A stretch of 64,000 bases of DNA, from the NCBI RefSeq assembly GCF_022410515.1, contig NZ_JACSDI010000002.1, positions 1 to 64,000 of the forward strand, written 5' to 3'. The notes beneath the pieces were generated by a model. That model did not search any database and was not told the DNA's origin. It saw only the letters and a list, made by a program, of their open reading frames with translations. The position numbers and the translations under genes are program-made. Positions 55,158 through 64,000 of this stretch are shown piece by piece (the stretch's first letter is position 1; every line of letters begins with the position of its first letter). The stretch comes from Shewanella cutis. GTDB lineage: Bacteria > Pseudomonadota > Gammaproteobacteria > Enterobacterales > Shewanellaceae.

Positions 55158-56540
55158 TTAAGCAATCAGGATAAAGCCAAAGAATGCAATAACAGCGGCA
55201 ATTAAGGCATAGGGCAACTGAGTCACTGCATGACTGACTAAATTACAACCCGAGCCTTGTGCGGCTAATACGGTTGAATCTGAGTAGAAGCAAGCTTGGC
55301 TACCAAATGATGACGCAGATAACAGCGCACCAATCACTAATGGAATATCTGCACCAACCGATTGCGCCAGTGGCATTACGATAGGAATCGTTACCGCAAA
55401 AATCCCCCAGCTAGAACCCGTTGCAAAGGCCAGAATCGCCATCGATAAGAACACCACCGCAGGCAACAACTTAGGCGTCATAAATGGGCTTAAGGACTCT
55501 ATAACATACTGTGGTAGCAACATCGCATCACACACATCTTTAAACACAAATGCGGCGATTACAGTACCAATGGCTGGCAACATGCTCTTAAAGCCATCAA
55601 TCATTTGATCCATCATCTCTGATAATGGCATCAAGCGCTGAACTGCATAGTAAGGTAGCGTGATAACCAGTGTCGCTAATAACCCTTTCCAGACATCGAT
55701 ATCAAAATAAACGGTGAAGCCAACCAGCAACAGAATCGGCACTAAAAAGTTATGCAGCTTGCCTTGATTATCAGCATGCTTAAACTCTTCTTCAATCGCC
55801 GCGATTGCATATTCATCAGAGGTTTGCACTTGGTCTAAATCAACTTGCGCCTCAGCAGGTTCACCATTTGCAGCACGTAACTGCGCTTTTTTCATCGGAC
55901 CAATTGCAGGTACAATCCCCAATGACACAAGTAATACCATGGCGACGGCTAACCAAGCGTAAAGCATATAGGGAATAGCTTGCATATAAACGCTTATGCC
56001 CTGACCTTCTGCAGCCACACCGTTATCGACCAGCAAACCACCAAAAAATACCGCCCACGTGGAAAGTGGTACTAACACACACACTGGCGCCGCCGTTGAA
56101 TCCACCACATAAGCAAGCATTTCGCGGGAGACTTTAAACTTATCCGTTACACGTTTCATGGTTTCACCCACGGTTAACGCATTAAGATAGTCATCGATAA
56201 AAATCACAATCCCGAGAATAAAAGTCATAAACAGGGAGGATCTTGGCCCTTTGGCAAATTTCAATGCATTTCGACCAAACGCTAAGGCGCCACCGGTGCG
56301 CACTAGCAGCGCAATCAAGGCACCAAAACAGCCACACACTAAAATCAACCAACCGATGGTTTCATCGGTCATGACCTTTAATGAGGTACTTGCGAAATTA
56401 TTTAAAACTTGCGTCGGATCGAGTAACAAAAAGCCAGTTACCGCACCAATAATCAAAGATAAAATGGGACGGCGTAACCAAATGGCCAACACCAATACCA
56501 CCACAGGTGGAATAAGACTTAACGCTGTCGGTTCAGACAT
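55158..56540 (-). CDS. Na+/H+ antiporter NhaC-family transporter
   Basis: The 460-residue protein has about eleven or twelve membrane segments. It has the family's conserved stretches: FIDDYLNALTVGETMKRVTD (about residues 110-130) and ATGSSWGIFAVTIPIVMPLA (about 370-390). A hydrophilic loop rich in Glu and Gln lies near residue 240 (AQVDLDQVQTSDEYAIAAIEEEF). The start at 56540 (MSEPTALSLIP) has AGGACC upstream and is preferred over an upstream ATG. Some family members carry organic solutes, so substrate is uncertain. Confidence 0.88.
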   Translation of the reverse strand: MSEPTALSLIPPVVVLVLAIWLRRPILSLIIGAVTGFLLLDPTQVLNNFASTSLKVMTDETIGWLILVCGCFGALIALLVRTGGALAFGRNALKFAKGPRSSLFMTFILGIVIFIDDYLNALTVGETMKRVTDKFKVSREMLAYVVDSTAAPVCVLVPLSTWAVFFGGLLVDNGVAAEGQGISVYMQAIPYMLYAWLAVAMVLLVSLGIVPAIGPMKKAQLRAANGEPAEAQVDLDQVQTSDEYAIAAIEEEFKHADNQGKLHNFLVPILLLVGFTVYFDIDVWKGLLATLVITLPYYAVQRLMPLSEMMDQMIDGFKSMLPAIGTVIAAFVFKDVCDAMLLPQYVIESLSPFMTPKLLPAVVFLSMAILAFATGSSWGIFAVTIPIVMPLAQSVGADIPLVIGALLSASSFGSQACFYSDSTVLAAQGSGCNLVSHAVTQLPYALIAAVIAFFGFILIA

Positions 56541-56850
56541 GCACTTAGGTCCTCTAAATAAGTCGCCTAAAAGGCAAAAGTTTTTAGAACAGCGCCAGAC
56601 ATCGCCTCGATATCTCACGCCAATATTGCTGCTTCATGATGACTAACTCCGCTGATAAAACCTGCTAAAAGCTTGTTATCTTAGGTGCCCTGCCGAAAAC
56701 ATCGCGCAGAAAATAAAGCGCATCGAATATCGAGTCAACTATAAATTTATGCTAACAAAGAATAATTTTTGGCACTGAAATAAAAAATGAAATATCCATA
56801 TGATTTTAAAAAACTTTAAACCTCAAAGAAGAAATCTTTATTTGACCTTA

Positions 56851-56867
56851 AATGCTTAATAAGCATT
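56851..56867. promoter_or_regulatory. Dyad AATGCTT-AAT-AAGCATT
   Basis: This is a perfect 7-bp inverted repeat around three bases, with a related dyad (AATGCTT, five bases, AAGCATA) at 57138-57156. A pair of similar dyads in one gap is more suggestive of a regulator than one alone; I do not recognise which. Confidence 0.35.
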
Positions 56868-56994
56868 CAGTTAATCTGCCTAAATATCGAAAAATCACTG
56901 AACACTAGATAAACCCGCATTAACTCAGATCACCGTCAATAAATCAGCGGTTAAGCAAAAACTGATTAACAATTTTGTTAACATTTAATCCGAG

Positions 56995-57066
56995 GGGGAT
57001 TTCGCAGTCTCGAAAAAATGAGCCGAAGCTCAAGTTAGCAGCTTGATAGTTACAAAGGCTATCCCC
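56995..57066 (+). ncRNA. Candidate structured leader RNA upstream of alaA
   Basis: GGGGAT (56995-57000) can pair with ATCCCC (57061-57066) around inner hairpins: GAGC-CGAA-GCTC (57020-57031), an alternative TCAAG/CTTGA (57030-57046) and GATAG/CTATC (57045-57063). Some of these exclude each other, as in a switching RNA. I match it to no known riboswitch class; c-di-GMP, manganese and TPP consensus cores are absent. It lies 212 bases before alaA. Confidence 0.3.
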
Positions 57067-57278
57067 GCTAAAGTCGATAGTTTAATAATTCTATATTCTG
57101 CAAAGATTCAGCATATAAAACTTGTTTTAATTTATTTAATGCTTGGTTAAAGCATATTTAACTGAAATATTTAATGAAAAAAACTCGCTTTTATACCCAA
57201 AGCCCCTTCCTTAAACCAGATAATTTCGTTATGGTGCACAAACTTAAGCCAAAATTAACTGCATGTTTCGAGGTGTAA

Positions 57279-58493
57279 ATGCGCCCCATCATCAAGTCCA
57301 ACAAGTTGGATACTGTTTGCTACGACATCCGCGGCCCAGTGCACAAGGAAGCCAGACGTTTAGAGGACGAGGGCCATAGGATCCTCAAACTCAATATTGG
57401 TAACCCTGCACCTTTCGGTTTTGAAGCACCGGAAGAAATTGTGCGCGATGTAATCCTTAATCTTCCCAGTGCCCAAGGTTACTGTGAGTCAAAAGGATTA
57501 TTCTCTGCCCGCAAGGCAATTGTGCAGCATTATCAAGCGCAGGGGATCTATGGCGTCGATATCGAAGATGTCTATATCGGTAACGGCGTGTCAGAACTGA
57601 TTATGATGGCCATGCAGGGCTTATTGAACACCGCGGACGAAGTGCTGATCCCATCCCCCGATTACCCACTGTGGACAGCGGCAGCCAACTTGGCTGGCGG
57701 TAAAGCCGTACATTACCGCTGTGATGAAGAAGCAGATTGGTTCCCAGATCTTGATGATATTAAGGGTAAAATCTCTTCGCGGACCCGTGGCATCGTGTTG
57801 ATTAACCCCAATAACCCGACGGGCGCCGTCTACAGTAAAGAATTATTACTACAAGTCGTTGAACTGTGCCGCGAACACGACTTGATCCTGTTTGCCGATG
57901 AAATCTACGATAAAATTTTATACGATGAAGCCAAACATATTCCGGCAGCTAGTTTATCCGATGATATTTTAACGGTCACTTTTAATGGATTATCAAAAGC
58001 ATATCGCGCAGCCGGTTTTAGGATCGGCTGGATGATGCTCTCGGGTAATCTCAAAGCCGCGAAAAGTTATATTGAAGGGTTAGATATGCTGGCCTCTATG
58101 CGCCTATGCGCTAACGTGCCAAATCAACATGCCATTCAAACTGCACTCGGTGGATATCAAAGCATTAATGAATTGATTTTGCCTAGTGGCCGTTTAACCG
58201 TGCAGCGAGATACCTGCTATGAGTTGCTCAACCAAATCCCTGGCGTGAGCGTGAAAAAGCCCAAAGGCGCACTCTATGCTTTCCCTAAATTGGATATGAA
58301 AAAGTTCAATTTAAGGGATGATGAACGCTTGGTACTCGATTTATTAAGGGATAAAAAAATCCTATTAGTACACGGCACCGCCTTTAATTGGCCAGAGCCG
58401 GATCACCTCCGAGTGGTGTTTTTACCTTATAAAGAAGATCTGACTAAAGCATTGACTGAGTTTGGAAACTTCCTTGAAACCTACAAGCAATAG
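57279..58493 (+). CDS. alaA: Glutamate-pyruvate aminotransferase AlaA
   Basis: AlaA is the PLP aminotransferase that makes alanine from pyruvate and glutamate. The 404-residue protein has the class I pattern: LNIGNPAPFGFEAPEEI near the N-terminus, INPNNPTGAVYSKE (about residues 172-185), FADEIYDKILYDEAKH (about 208-223) and the PLP lysine in NGLSKAYRAAGFRIGW (about 240). These segments are nearly invariant among AlaA orthologues. It is preceded by a long regulatory gap and followed by a terminator, so it is its own transcript. Confidence 0.95.
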   Translation: MRPIIKSNKLDTVCYDIRGPVHKEARRLEDEGHRILKLNIGNPAPFGFEAPEEIVRDVILNLPSAQGYCESKGLFSARKAIVQHYQAQGIYGVDIEDVYIGNGVSELIMMAMQGLLNTADEVLIPSPDYPLWTAAANLAGGKAVHYRCDEEADWFPDLDDIKGKISSRTRGIVLINPNNPTGAVYSKELLLQVVELCREHDLILFADEIYDKILYDEAKHIPAASLSDDILTVTFNGLSKAYRAAGFRIGWMMLSGNLKAAKSYIEGLDMLASMRLCANVPNQHAIQTALGGYQSINELILPSGRLTVQRDTCYELLNQIPGVSVKKPKGALYAFPKLDMKKFNLRDDERLVLDLLRDKKILLVHGTAFNWPEPDHLRVVFLPYKEDLTKALTEFGNFLETYKQ

Positions 58494-58536
58494 GTGGGTT
58501 TAACCGCAACGCTTGAAAATATCATTCAGCTAGCTG

Positions 58537-58567
58537 ATAAAGCGATCCAATGGATCGCTTTATTTTT
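58537..58567 (+). terminator. Rho-independent terminator after alaA
   Basis: ATAAAGCGATCC and GGATCGCTTTAT form a perfect 12-bp stem with an AAT loop, followed by TTTT. Confidence 0.88.
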
Positions 58568-58717
58568 ACCTTTGCTCAGCAAACTTGACCATTATTTCAC
58601 TCACTTATCCTTACGATAAGTGTTAGGCTGATACGCTGTAACCGTACTTGTACTTTGCTTTCCCCTTATCTTCAGAGTCAAGTGACGCGCCATTTAGCCT
58701 TCATTTAAAGGAGCCTT

Positions 58718-59305
58718 ATGAGTCATTTATTTGCCCACCTCGCCCGAATGAAACTTATCCAGCGCTGGCCATTAATGTACAACGTGCGCACTGAAAACGT
58801 TCAGGAACACTCTCTGCAAGTTGCCATGGTGGCACACGCCTTGGTGATTATCAGTAATCGGAAATTTGGTACGACACTCGATGCCCATCAAGCGACGAGT
58901 CTGGCCATCTTCCATGATGCCAGCGAGATTTTAACTGGCGATTTACCCACACCGGTGAAGTATTTCAATAAAGAAATTGAAGCCGAGTATAAAAAGATTG
59001 AAGCCATTGCAGAGCAGCGAATGCTCGATATGGTACCCGATGAATTTAAAGAGGATTATCGCAGCTTGTTTATCAGTGATTACGCCGACCCAACCTACAA
59101 AGCCATAGTGAAATCCGCCGATACGCTTTGTGCTTACCTTAAATGTTTAGAAGAAAACCGCGCAGGCAATACTGAATTTAACACGGCACGTAAACGCCTC
59201 GAAGCTATGCTCGAATCCAACCCAAATCCTGCGGTGAAATATTTTATGGATTGCTTTGTGCCCAGTTTTACCTTGAATTTAGACGAAATAAACAAGATGC
59301 TCTGA
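58718..59305 (+). CDS. yfbR: 5'-deoxynucleotidase YfbR
   Basis: YfbR is an HD-domain phosphatase that removes phosphate from 5'-deoxynucleotides. The 195-residue protein starts [20 protein letters not shown] and has the HD residues in [17 protein letters not shown] and [17 protein letters not shown], with [15 protein letters not shown] supplying the last Asp. It lies 25 bases before dgt, another HD-domain nucleotide hydrolase, on the same strand; the pair would act together on deoxynucleotide pools. Confidence 0.95.
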   Translation: MSHLFAHLARMKLIQRWPLMYNVRTENVQEHSLQVAMVAHALVIISNRKFGTTLDAHQATSLAIFHDASEILTGDLPTPVKYFNKEIEAEYKKIEAIAEQRMLDMVPDEFKEDYRSLFISDYADPTYKAIVKSADTLCAYLKCLEENRAGNTEFNTARKRLEAMLESNPNPAVKYFMDCFVPSFTLNLDEINKML

Positions 59306-59330
59306 TGTATCACTCCCCCAAGGAATAGCT

Positions 59331-60671
59331 ATGACCTCAAGTGTTTGGCAAGAACGCCGCCATGGTGAAGATAAACAAAGACGTAATGATCATCGTAGCC
59401 CATACCAAAGGGACAGAGCGCGGATCCTCCACTCTGCGGCATTTCGCCGCCTGCAAGCAAAAACCCAAGTGCTTGGCGTGGGGATGAATGACTTCTATCG
59501 CACGCGCTTAACCCACTCACTGGAAGTGTCGCAAATCGGCACGGGGATCGCCGCTCAGCTTAGTCGTAAATATCCCGAGCATAAGCCCTTATTAGACTCA
59601 ATGAGTTTGCTAGAATCCTTATGCCTTGCACATGATATTGGCCATCCACCCTTTGGCCATGGTGGTGAAGTTGCCCTTAACTATATGATGCGCCACCACG
59701 GTGGGTTTGAAGGCAATGGTCAAACGTTTCGTATTCTGTCTAAACTCGAGCCCTACACCTTAGATTTTGGCATGAATTTGTGCCGCAGAACGATGCTGGG
59801 AATTTTAAAATATCCCGCGCCACAATCGAGTCTATTTGTCGCAGGCAATCATCCTGAAATCACCAACCACAGGCAACTTAAACCGTCACAATGGCCGCCT
59901 GTTAAAGGTATTTTTGACGATGATAACGACATCTTTGACTGGGTGCTTAAACCACTATCAGCGGCAGATAGAACTCGCTTTACCTCAGTCCAACCAAGTG
60001 TGCAGCCAAACTATCCGCATCTACGCACTCAATATAAATCCTTCGATTGTTCGATCATGGAGCTGGCGGACGACATCGCCTACGCGGTGCATGACCTGGA
60101 AGATGCCATCGTCATGGGCATAGTGACCGCCTCACAATGGCAACAAGATGTGGCGCCGACACTTGAGTACAGTAATGATCCTTGGATCCGCCAAGAGTTG
60201 GCCGATATCGGTACTAAACTCTTCTCCCACGAGCATCATTTGCGTAAAGACGCCATAGGCACCTTAGTCAACGGTTTTGTGACTGCGATTATCATCACAG
60301 ACAATGGTGCGTTTGAAGAGCCGCTGCTGCGGTTTAATGCCAGCCTTGAAGTTGAGTTTGCCCATGCGCTCAATGTGTTAAAACAGCTTGTGTATAAATA
60401 TGTTATCCGTAAACCCGAGATCCAAATGCTCGAATACAAAGGCCAGCAAATTGTGATGGGATTATTTGAAGCATTTGCCTCCGATCCCGAGCGGCTGTTA
60501 CCACTTAACACTCAAGAGCGCTGGCGCGCAAGCGAGCAATTGGGCTTAAACAGTCACAGGGTGTTAGCCGATTATATTTCGGGGATGACGGACGAGTTTG
60601 CCGGACGGCTCTATCAACAACTCTTTAGTCCTAAGGCTGGCTCAAACGTGGAGTTGAGTAAAGAAATGTAA
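59331..60671 (+). CDS. dgt: dGTP triphosphohydrolase family protein (Dgt-like)
   Basis: The 446-residue HD-domain protein has the deoxyguanosinetriphosphate triphosphohydrolase pattern: [54 protein letters not shown] (HD pair) and [15 protein letters not shown]. Such enzymes cut dNTPs to deoxynucleosides and triphosphate, and some protect against phages by draining dNTPs. It is shorter than Escherichia coli Dgt and belongs with the shorter Dgt-like group. It probably shares a transcript with yfbR. Confidence 0.94.
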   Translation: MTSSVWQERRHGEDKQRRNDHRSPYQRDRARILHSAAFRRLQAKTQVLGVGMNDFYRTRLTHSLEVSQIGTGIAAQLSRKYPEHKPLLDSMSLLESLCLAHDIGHPPFGHGGEVALNYMMRHHGGFEGNGQTFRILSKLEPYTLDFGMNLCRRTMLGILKYPAPQSSLFVAGNHPEITNHRQLKPSQWPPVKGIFDDDNDIFDWVLKPLSAADRTRFTSVQPSVQPNYPHLRTQYKSFDCSIMELADDIAYAVHDLEDAIVMGIVTASQWQQDVAPTLEYSNDPWIRQELADIGTKLFSHEHHLRKDAIGTLVNGFVTAIIITDNGAFEEPLLRFNASLEVEFAHALNVLKQLVYKYVIRKPEIQMLEYKGQQIVMGLFEAFASDPERLLPLNTQERWRASEQLGLNSHRVLADYISGMTDEFAGRLYQQLFSPKAGSNVELSKEM

Positions 60672-60688
60672 CCTATTGATATAGTAAC

Positions 60689-60715
60689 AAAAAACCACCG
60701 CGAAGGTGGTTTTTT
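60689..60715. terminator. Bidirectional terminator between dgt and eda
   Basis: Six A, CCACC, loop GCGAA, GGTGG, then six T. It lies between two convergent genes and has U-tracts on both strands. Confidence 0.88.
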
Positions 60716-60736
60716 ATTAGGGCGAGCAATCACGGA

Positions 60737-61378
60737 TTAAAGTCCGCCAATTGCCTCTTTACACAGCTGAGTAATACGCGCCCAATCACCCTGCTCCATC
60801 GCATCGGTAGGCGCAATCCAACTGCCACCAATACAATCAACATTTTTAAGCGCTAAGTAATCTTTATAGCTGCTGGGGGTAATACCACCTGTCGGGCAGA
60901 AACGGATATCCGCTAATGGGCCAGAGAAAGCCTTAAGCGCATCAACGCCACCTGACGCTTCAGCAGGGAAGAATTTAAAGTGAGTGTAGCCCAGCGCCAT
61001 GCCCGTCATCACCTCGGAAATACTGGCAACGCCCGGAATTAACGGCACAGGTCCTTGCATGCCCGCTTTGAGCAGCTCAACTGTCGCTCCTGGAGTGATA
61101 ATAAATTGCGCACCAGCGGCGATAGCCTGTCCAAGCTGGGCTTCATTTAAAATGGTGCCTGCACCAACCAGCGCCTCAGGCACTTCCTTGGCGATTTTGG
61201 TGATAGCTTCAAGGGCGCATGGGGTGCGTAATGTCACTTCCAACACGCTTATCCCACCGGCAACCAGCGCTTTAGCTAAGGGCACCGCATGTTCAATCTT
61301 GTTAATCACCATAACAGGAACAATAGGGCTGCGTTTAAAAATATCTTGTGGTTGTAATGACCAGTTATTCTCAAGCAT
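60737..61378 (-). CDS. eda: KDPG/KHG aldolase Eda
   Basis: Eda splits 2-keto-3-deoxy-6-phosphogluconate to pyruvate and glyceraldehyde 3-phosphate, the last Entner-Doudoroff step. The 213-residue class I aldolase has [14 protein letters not shown], the Glu of LVGAGTIL and the Schiff-base Lys in [15 protein letters not shown]. It lies 20 bases after edd with AGGAAGAAT upstream and ends at the bidirectional terminator. It is the last gene of zwf-pgl-edd-eda. Confidence 0.97.
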   Translation of the reverse strand: MLENNWSLQPQDIFKRSPIVPVMVINKIEHAVPLAKALVAGGISVLEVTLRTPCALEAITKIAKEVPEALVGAGTILNEAQLGQAIAAGAQFIITPGATVELLKAGMQGPVPLIPGVASISEVMTGMALGYTHFKFFPAEASGGVDALKAFSGPLADIRFCPTGGITPSSYKDYLALKNVDCIGGSWIAPTDAMEQGDWARITQLCKEAIGGL

Positions 61379-61398
61379 TGCGGTATTCTTCCTATGTA

Positions 61399-63225
61399 TT
61401 AATAAAGTTCGTCAATGGCGCTGGTACTGCGCGCACCGGTTTCTGGACTGCTTAAGTTTGAACGCAGTGCCCCAAATAGCTCACGTCCCATACCATAGCG
61501 TGACTGGCGTAAGTCAATTTCAGCAGCGATTCTCACGGCAAGCTCTGCATCTGAAACTAATAAGCTGAGCTCACCCGTCAGCGCGTCGACTCGAATAAGA
61601 TCGCCGTCTTGCACCTTCGCAATTAAGCCGCCATCGATAGCTTCTGGGGTCAAATGAATCGCCGCAGGCACTTTGCCCGATGCGCCCGACATACGACCGT
61701 CGGTCATCAGTGCCACTTTAAAGCCTTTGTCTTGTAAGGAGCCTAACAACGGTGTTAACTTGTGCAGCTCTGGCATACCGTTCGCTTTCGGCCCTTGGCC
61801 TTTCACCACCACCACGCAATCTCGGTCTAACGCGCCGGATTTAAATAACGCATCGAGCTTATTTTGATCATCAATCACCACAGCGGGCGCTTCCACCACT
61901 CGGTGCTGCGGTTGAACGGCAGACACCTTAATCACTGCACGGCCTAAGTTACCCTTGAGCAGCTTTAAACCACCGTTGTTTTGGAAAGGCGTAGCGACAG
62001 AGGTTAATACTTCTGTATCTAAACTCACTGTTGGACCATCGACCCAGCGCAGCTCACCATCAAGCAGTTTAGGCTCTTGGGTGTAACGACGTAAACCAAA
62101 GCCTGCCACAGTATTAACATCCTCATGCAGCAAACCTGCATCGAGTAATTCCTTGATAAGGAAAGCCATTCCACCCGCAGCGTGGAAATGGTTAATATCA
62201 GCATGACCGTTTGGATAAACACGTGCCAGCAAAGGCACCGCATCGGATAATTCCGAAAAGTCATCCCAGTTGACGATAATACCTGCAGCACGGGCCGCCG
62301 CCACAATGTGCATGGTTAAGTTTGTTGAACCACCCGTTGCGAGCAGTGCAACAATACCATTCACTATCGATTTTTCGTTAACGACTTCACCAATAGGCGT
62401 GTATTGAGTGCCAAGTTCGGTTAAGCGACAAACCTGCTTGGCCGCCATTTTGTTTAAGGCTTCACGCAGTGGATCGTCTGGATTAACAAAAGATGAACCC
62501 GGTAATTGCAGCCCCATGACTTCGAGCATCAGTTGGTTCGAGTTAGCGGTACCATAGAAGGTACAAGTACCCGCACTGTGATAAGACTGGGCTTCTGCTT
62601 CGAGCAGTTGTGCTCTATCGACCTTACCTTGAGCAAATTGCTGACGAATACGGGCTTTTTCCTTATTAGGAATACCCGACTTCATTGGGCCAGCGGGCAC
62701 AAACAGCATAGGTAAATGGCCAAAACTTAAGGCGCCAATCAATAAACCCGGTACAATTTTGTCGCAAATACCGAGCAGTAATGCCCCATCAAACATATTG
62801 TGTGATAAGCCAACTGCAGTTGCCATCGCAATCACTTCACGGCTCAGTAAGCTCAACTCCATTCCGGGCTGACCTTGAGTCACACCGTCACACATGGCAG
62901 GAACACCACCGGCCACCTGCGCAACACTACCCACTTCCTGACAGGCCTTTTTCAACAAATCAGGATACGTTTCATAGGGTTGATGTGCTGACAACATATC
63001 GTTAAATGCGGTAATAATCCCGATATTAGCCTTCGTCAGTTGACGCAATGCATTTTTGTCATCGGGATGACAAGCCGCAAAACCGTGGGCTAAGTTACCG
63101 CAGCTCAAGGAGCTGCGGTGTACGCCATGGTTGCGAGCATCGTTTAACGCGGCAAGGTACGCTTCACGAGATGCTTTGCTACGGGCAATAATTCTGTCGG
63201 TAACAGATTGAACGACTGAGTGCAT
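61399..63225 (-). CDS. edd: 6-phosphogluconate dehydratase Edd
   Basis: Edd dehydrates 6-phosphogluconate to KDPG, the diagnostic Entner-Doudoroff step. The 608-residue protein belongs to the IlvD/Edd iron-sulfur dehydratases: Cys in [26 protein letters not shown] and [13 protein letters not shown], with [18 protein letters not shown] near the end. The start has AAGGAG upstream. It lies 12 bases after pgl, so the two are coupled in one operon. Confidence 0.97.
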   Translation of the reverse strand: MHSVVQSVTDRIIARSKASREAYLAALNDARNHGVHRSSLSCGNLAHGFAACHPDDKNALRQLTKANIGIITAFNDMLSAHQPYETYPDLLKKACQEVGSVAQVAGGVPAMCDGVTQGQPGMELSLLSREVIAMATAVGLSHNMFDGALLLGICDKIVPGLLIGALSFGHLPMLFVPAGPMKSGIPNKEKARIRQQFAQGKVDRAQLLEAEAQSYHSAGTCTFYGTANSNQLMLEVMGLQLPGSSFVNPDDPLREALNKMAAKQVCRLTELGTQYTPIGEVVNEKSIVNGIVALLATGGSTNLTMHIVAAARAAGIIVNWDDFSELSDAVPLLARVYPNGHADINHFHAAGGMAFLIKELLDAGLLHEDVNTVAGFGLRRYTQEPKLLDGELRWVDGPTVSLDTEVLTSVATPFQNNGGLKLLKGNLGRAVIKVSAVQPQHRVVEAPAVVIDDQNKLDALFKSGALDRDCVVVVKGQGPKANGMPELHKLTPLLGSLQDKGFKVALMTDGRMSGASGKVPAAIHLTPEAIDGGLIAKVQDGDLIRVDALTGELSLLVSDAELAVRIAAEIDLRQSRYGMGRELFGALRSNLSSPETGARSTSAIDELY

Positions 63226-63237
63226 GAGAGTGACTCC

Positions 63238-63936
63238 TTAAGCGCTCCAGAACACGTCAACGGGCGTTTTACGCTGCGCTAATACGGCTCTGATGGGCAT
63301 AGCATTAACATCATCATTTTCTAAGGCTTGACGATATACGGATAATTTCTGTTCCCCGACCAAATGCAGATAAATCTGTCGGCTATTGAGGATCGCATTC
63401 TTAGATAATGTGATCCGTCCATGTGGCGCAGTGGTGGGATTGGTTGCCACACACAAAGCTTGAGTGGTTAACGCATCGTTTAACTCTGTGCAGCAAGGGA
63501 ACCATGAGCAAGTGTGACCATCGTTGCCCATCCCCAGCACCACCACATCGAAGGGACGCGGGAAGTTAGACAAGGACTCGCTGGTCATATCTGCGCCCGC
63601 TTCAGCGGTGGAAAACATATTCTTCAATCCGCGGAACTTGGCATTGGCCGCGCGGTTTTGCAATAAATGCTCGCGCACTAAACGTTCGTTAGAGGCGCTA
63701 TCTTCCACATCAACCCAACGCTCATCGGCAAGCGTAATGTAAACATCACTCCAGTCGATGGATTTCATGCTAAGTAGCTCGAACAGTTTCAACGGCGTTG
63801 AACCACCGGAAACCACTAAACTGGCCTTGCCACGGGCATCAACTGCCTCTTGTAACTGGCTAGCGATCTTATTCGCCAACTGTTGCTCGAGCGCAGCAGG
63901 TGTATCAAAGGATTTAAATACGGTTTCTTTAATCAT
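63238..63936 (-). CDS. pgl: 6-phosphogluconolactonase Pgl
   Basis: Pgl hydrolyses 6-phosphogluconolactone from Zwf to 6-phosphogluconate. The 232-residue DevB-type protein has VVSGGSTPLKLFELL, TLADERWVDVED and MGNDGHTCSWFPCCTEL. The last departs from the usual DGHTASLFPG by three cysteines. The ATG at 63936 has AGGGGG eight bases upstream; an adjoining TTG is the alternative. It lies 9 bases after the zwf stop. Confidence 0.95.
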   Translation of the reverse strand: MIKETVFKSFDTPAALEQQLANKIASQLQEAVDARGKASLVVSGGSTPLKLFELLSMKSIDWSDVYITLADERWVDVEDSASNERLVREHLLQNRAANAKFRGLKNMFSTAEAGADMTSESLSNFPRPFDVVVLGMGNDGHTCSWFPCCTELNDALTTQALCVATNPTTAPHGRITLSKNAILNSRQIYLHLVGEQKLSVYRQALENDDVNAMPIRAVLAQRKTPVDVFWSA

Positions 63937-63945
63937 CAAAGCCCC

Positions 63946-64000
63946 CTATTCATCCCACGAGCGACCATCTTTGGTGATCAGCGCGACGGAAGCGACGGGA
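63946..64000 (-). CDS. zwf: Glucose-6-phosphate 1-dehydrogenase, C-terminal end (partial)
   Basis: The last 18 codons, including the stop, of a gene running in from the right edge read PVASVALITKDGRSWDE and stop. That C-terminus fits bacterial Zwf, and its position 9 bases before pgl in a pgl-edd-eda operon supports it. Only these residues are seen. Confidence 0.85.
   Translation of the reverse strand, partial: PVASVALITKDGRSWDE

Larger units (their letters stand above)
56541..57278. other. 738-base regulatory gap between the antiporter gene and alaA
   Basis: No gene is supported in the gap, which separates divergent genes. It holds two similar dyads, AATGCTT-N3-AAGCATT (56851-56867) and AATGCTT-N5-AAGCATA (57138-57156), and a region that can fold (56995-57066). 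The rest is AT-rich with several TTAACA/TTAAT runs. GAGGTGT is the alaA ribosome-binding site. Confidence 0.6.

Noticed and set aside
56995..57066. Considered as a c-di-GMP, manganese or other known riboswitch.
   Set aside because: The conserved cores of those classes are not present; kept only as an unassigned candidate structure.
59331..60671. Dgt-like protein considered as part of an antiphage island.
   Set aside because: Its neighbours (yfbR, alaA, Entner-Doudoroff genes) are housekeeping and no other defence gene is nearby.

Overview
The window is a stretch of chromosome from a marine or aquatic gammaproteobacterium, almost certainly Shewanella or a close relative. Three things point that way: the kdnA-kdnB-kdsB genes for 8-amino-Kdo, a zwf-pgl-edd-eda Entner-Doudoroff operon, and a maltose/alpha-glucan gene set (GH97, an MFS sugar transporter and GH15) with a TonB-dependent receptor nearby. 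About 53 genes are supported. No rRNA, tRNA, CRISPR array, prophage or intact insertion sequence was seen.

Layout. 1-5.2 kb (minus): aspS, a yebC-family regulator and ruvC-ruvA-ruvB. 5.4-8.2 kb (minus): a diguanylate cyclase with three periplasmic solute-binding domains. 8.4-12.0 kb (plus): cmoA-cmoB for tRNA wobble uridine modification, then a secreted M3-peptidase-like protein that has lost its zinc ligands. 12.3-16.1 kb: a LysR regulator, a degraded repeat, and a two-gene unit with an HEXXH metalloprotease-like protein. 16.2-23.2 kb (minus): the thiamine operon thiC-thiDE-thiF-thiS-thiG-thiH behind a TPP riboswitch. 23.3-27.0 kb: an unknown membrane-anchored protein, a hemolysin-III family protein behind a perfect 16-bp palindrome, a Nudix hydrolase and a TrmK-type methyltransferase.

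27.2-40.5 kb: alpha-glucan use (GH97 alpha-glucosidase, MFS transporter, GH15 glucoamylase-like lipoprotein). It is interrupted by a methyltransferase and a minus-strand group holding an MDR oxidoreductase, two Old Yellow Enzyme paralogues, a LysR regulator and a YciI protein. The GH97 gene and the transporter gene share a promoter/operator module with identical spacing, and the transporter has a long leader with an internal terminator. 40.7-46.8 kb: an unknown anchored protein, umuDC under a LexA box and a TonB-dependent receptor. 47.1-54.8 kb (plus): an ArsC-like protein, dapE, a VanY-type carboxypeptidase, an alpha/beta hydrolase, a carbonic anhydrase, kdnA-kdnB-kdsB and a small membrane protein. 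55.1-60.7 kb: an NhaC-type antiporter (minus), a 738-bp regulatory gap, alaA, yfbR and dgt. 60.7-64 kb (minus): eda, edd, pgl and the last codons of zwf.

Most of the window is core metabolism and housekeeping. The least explained parts are the metal-site-less M3 homologue, the HEXXH protein with its small partner, the shared sugar promoter with its leader RNA, the element shared by the reductase promoters, and the structured gap upstream of alaA. I found no clearly new multi-gene system.
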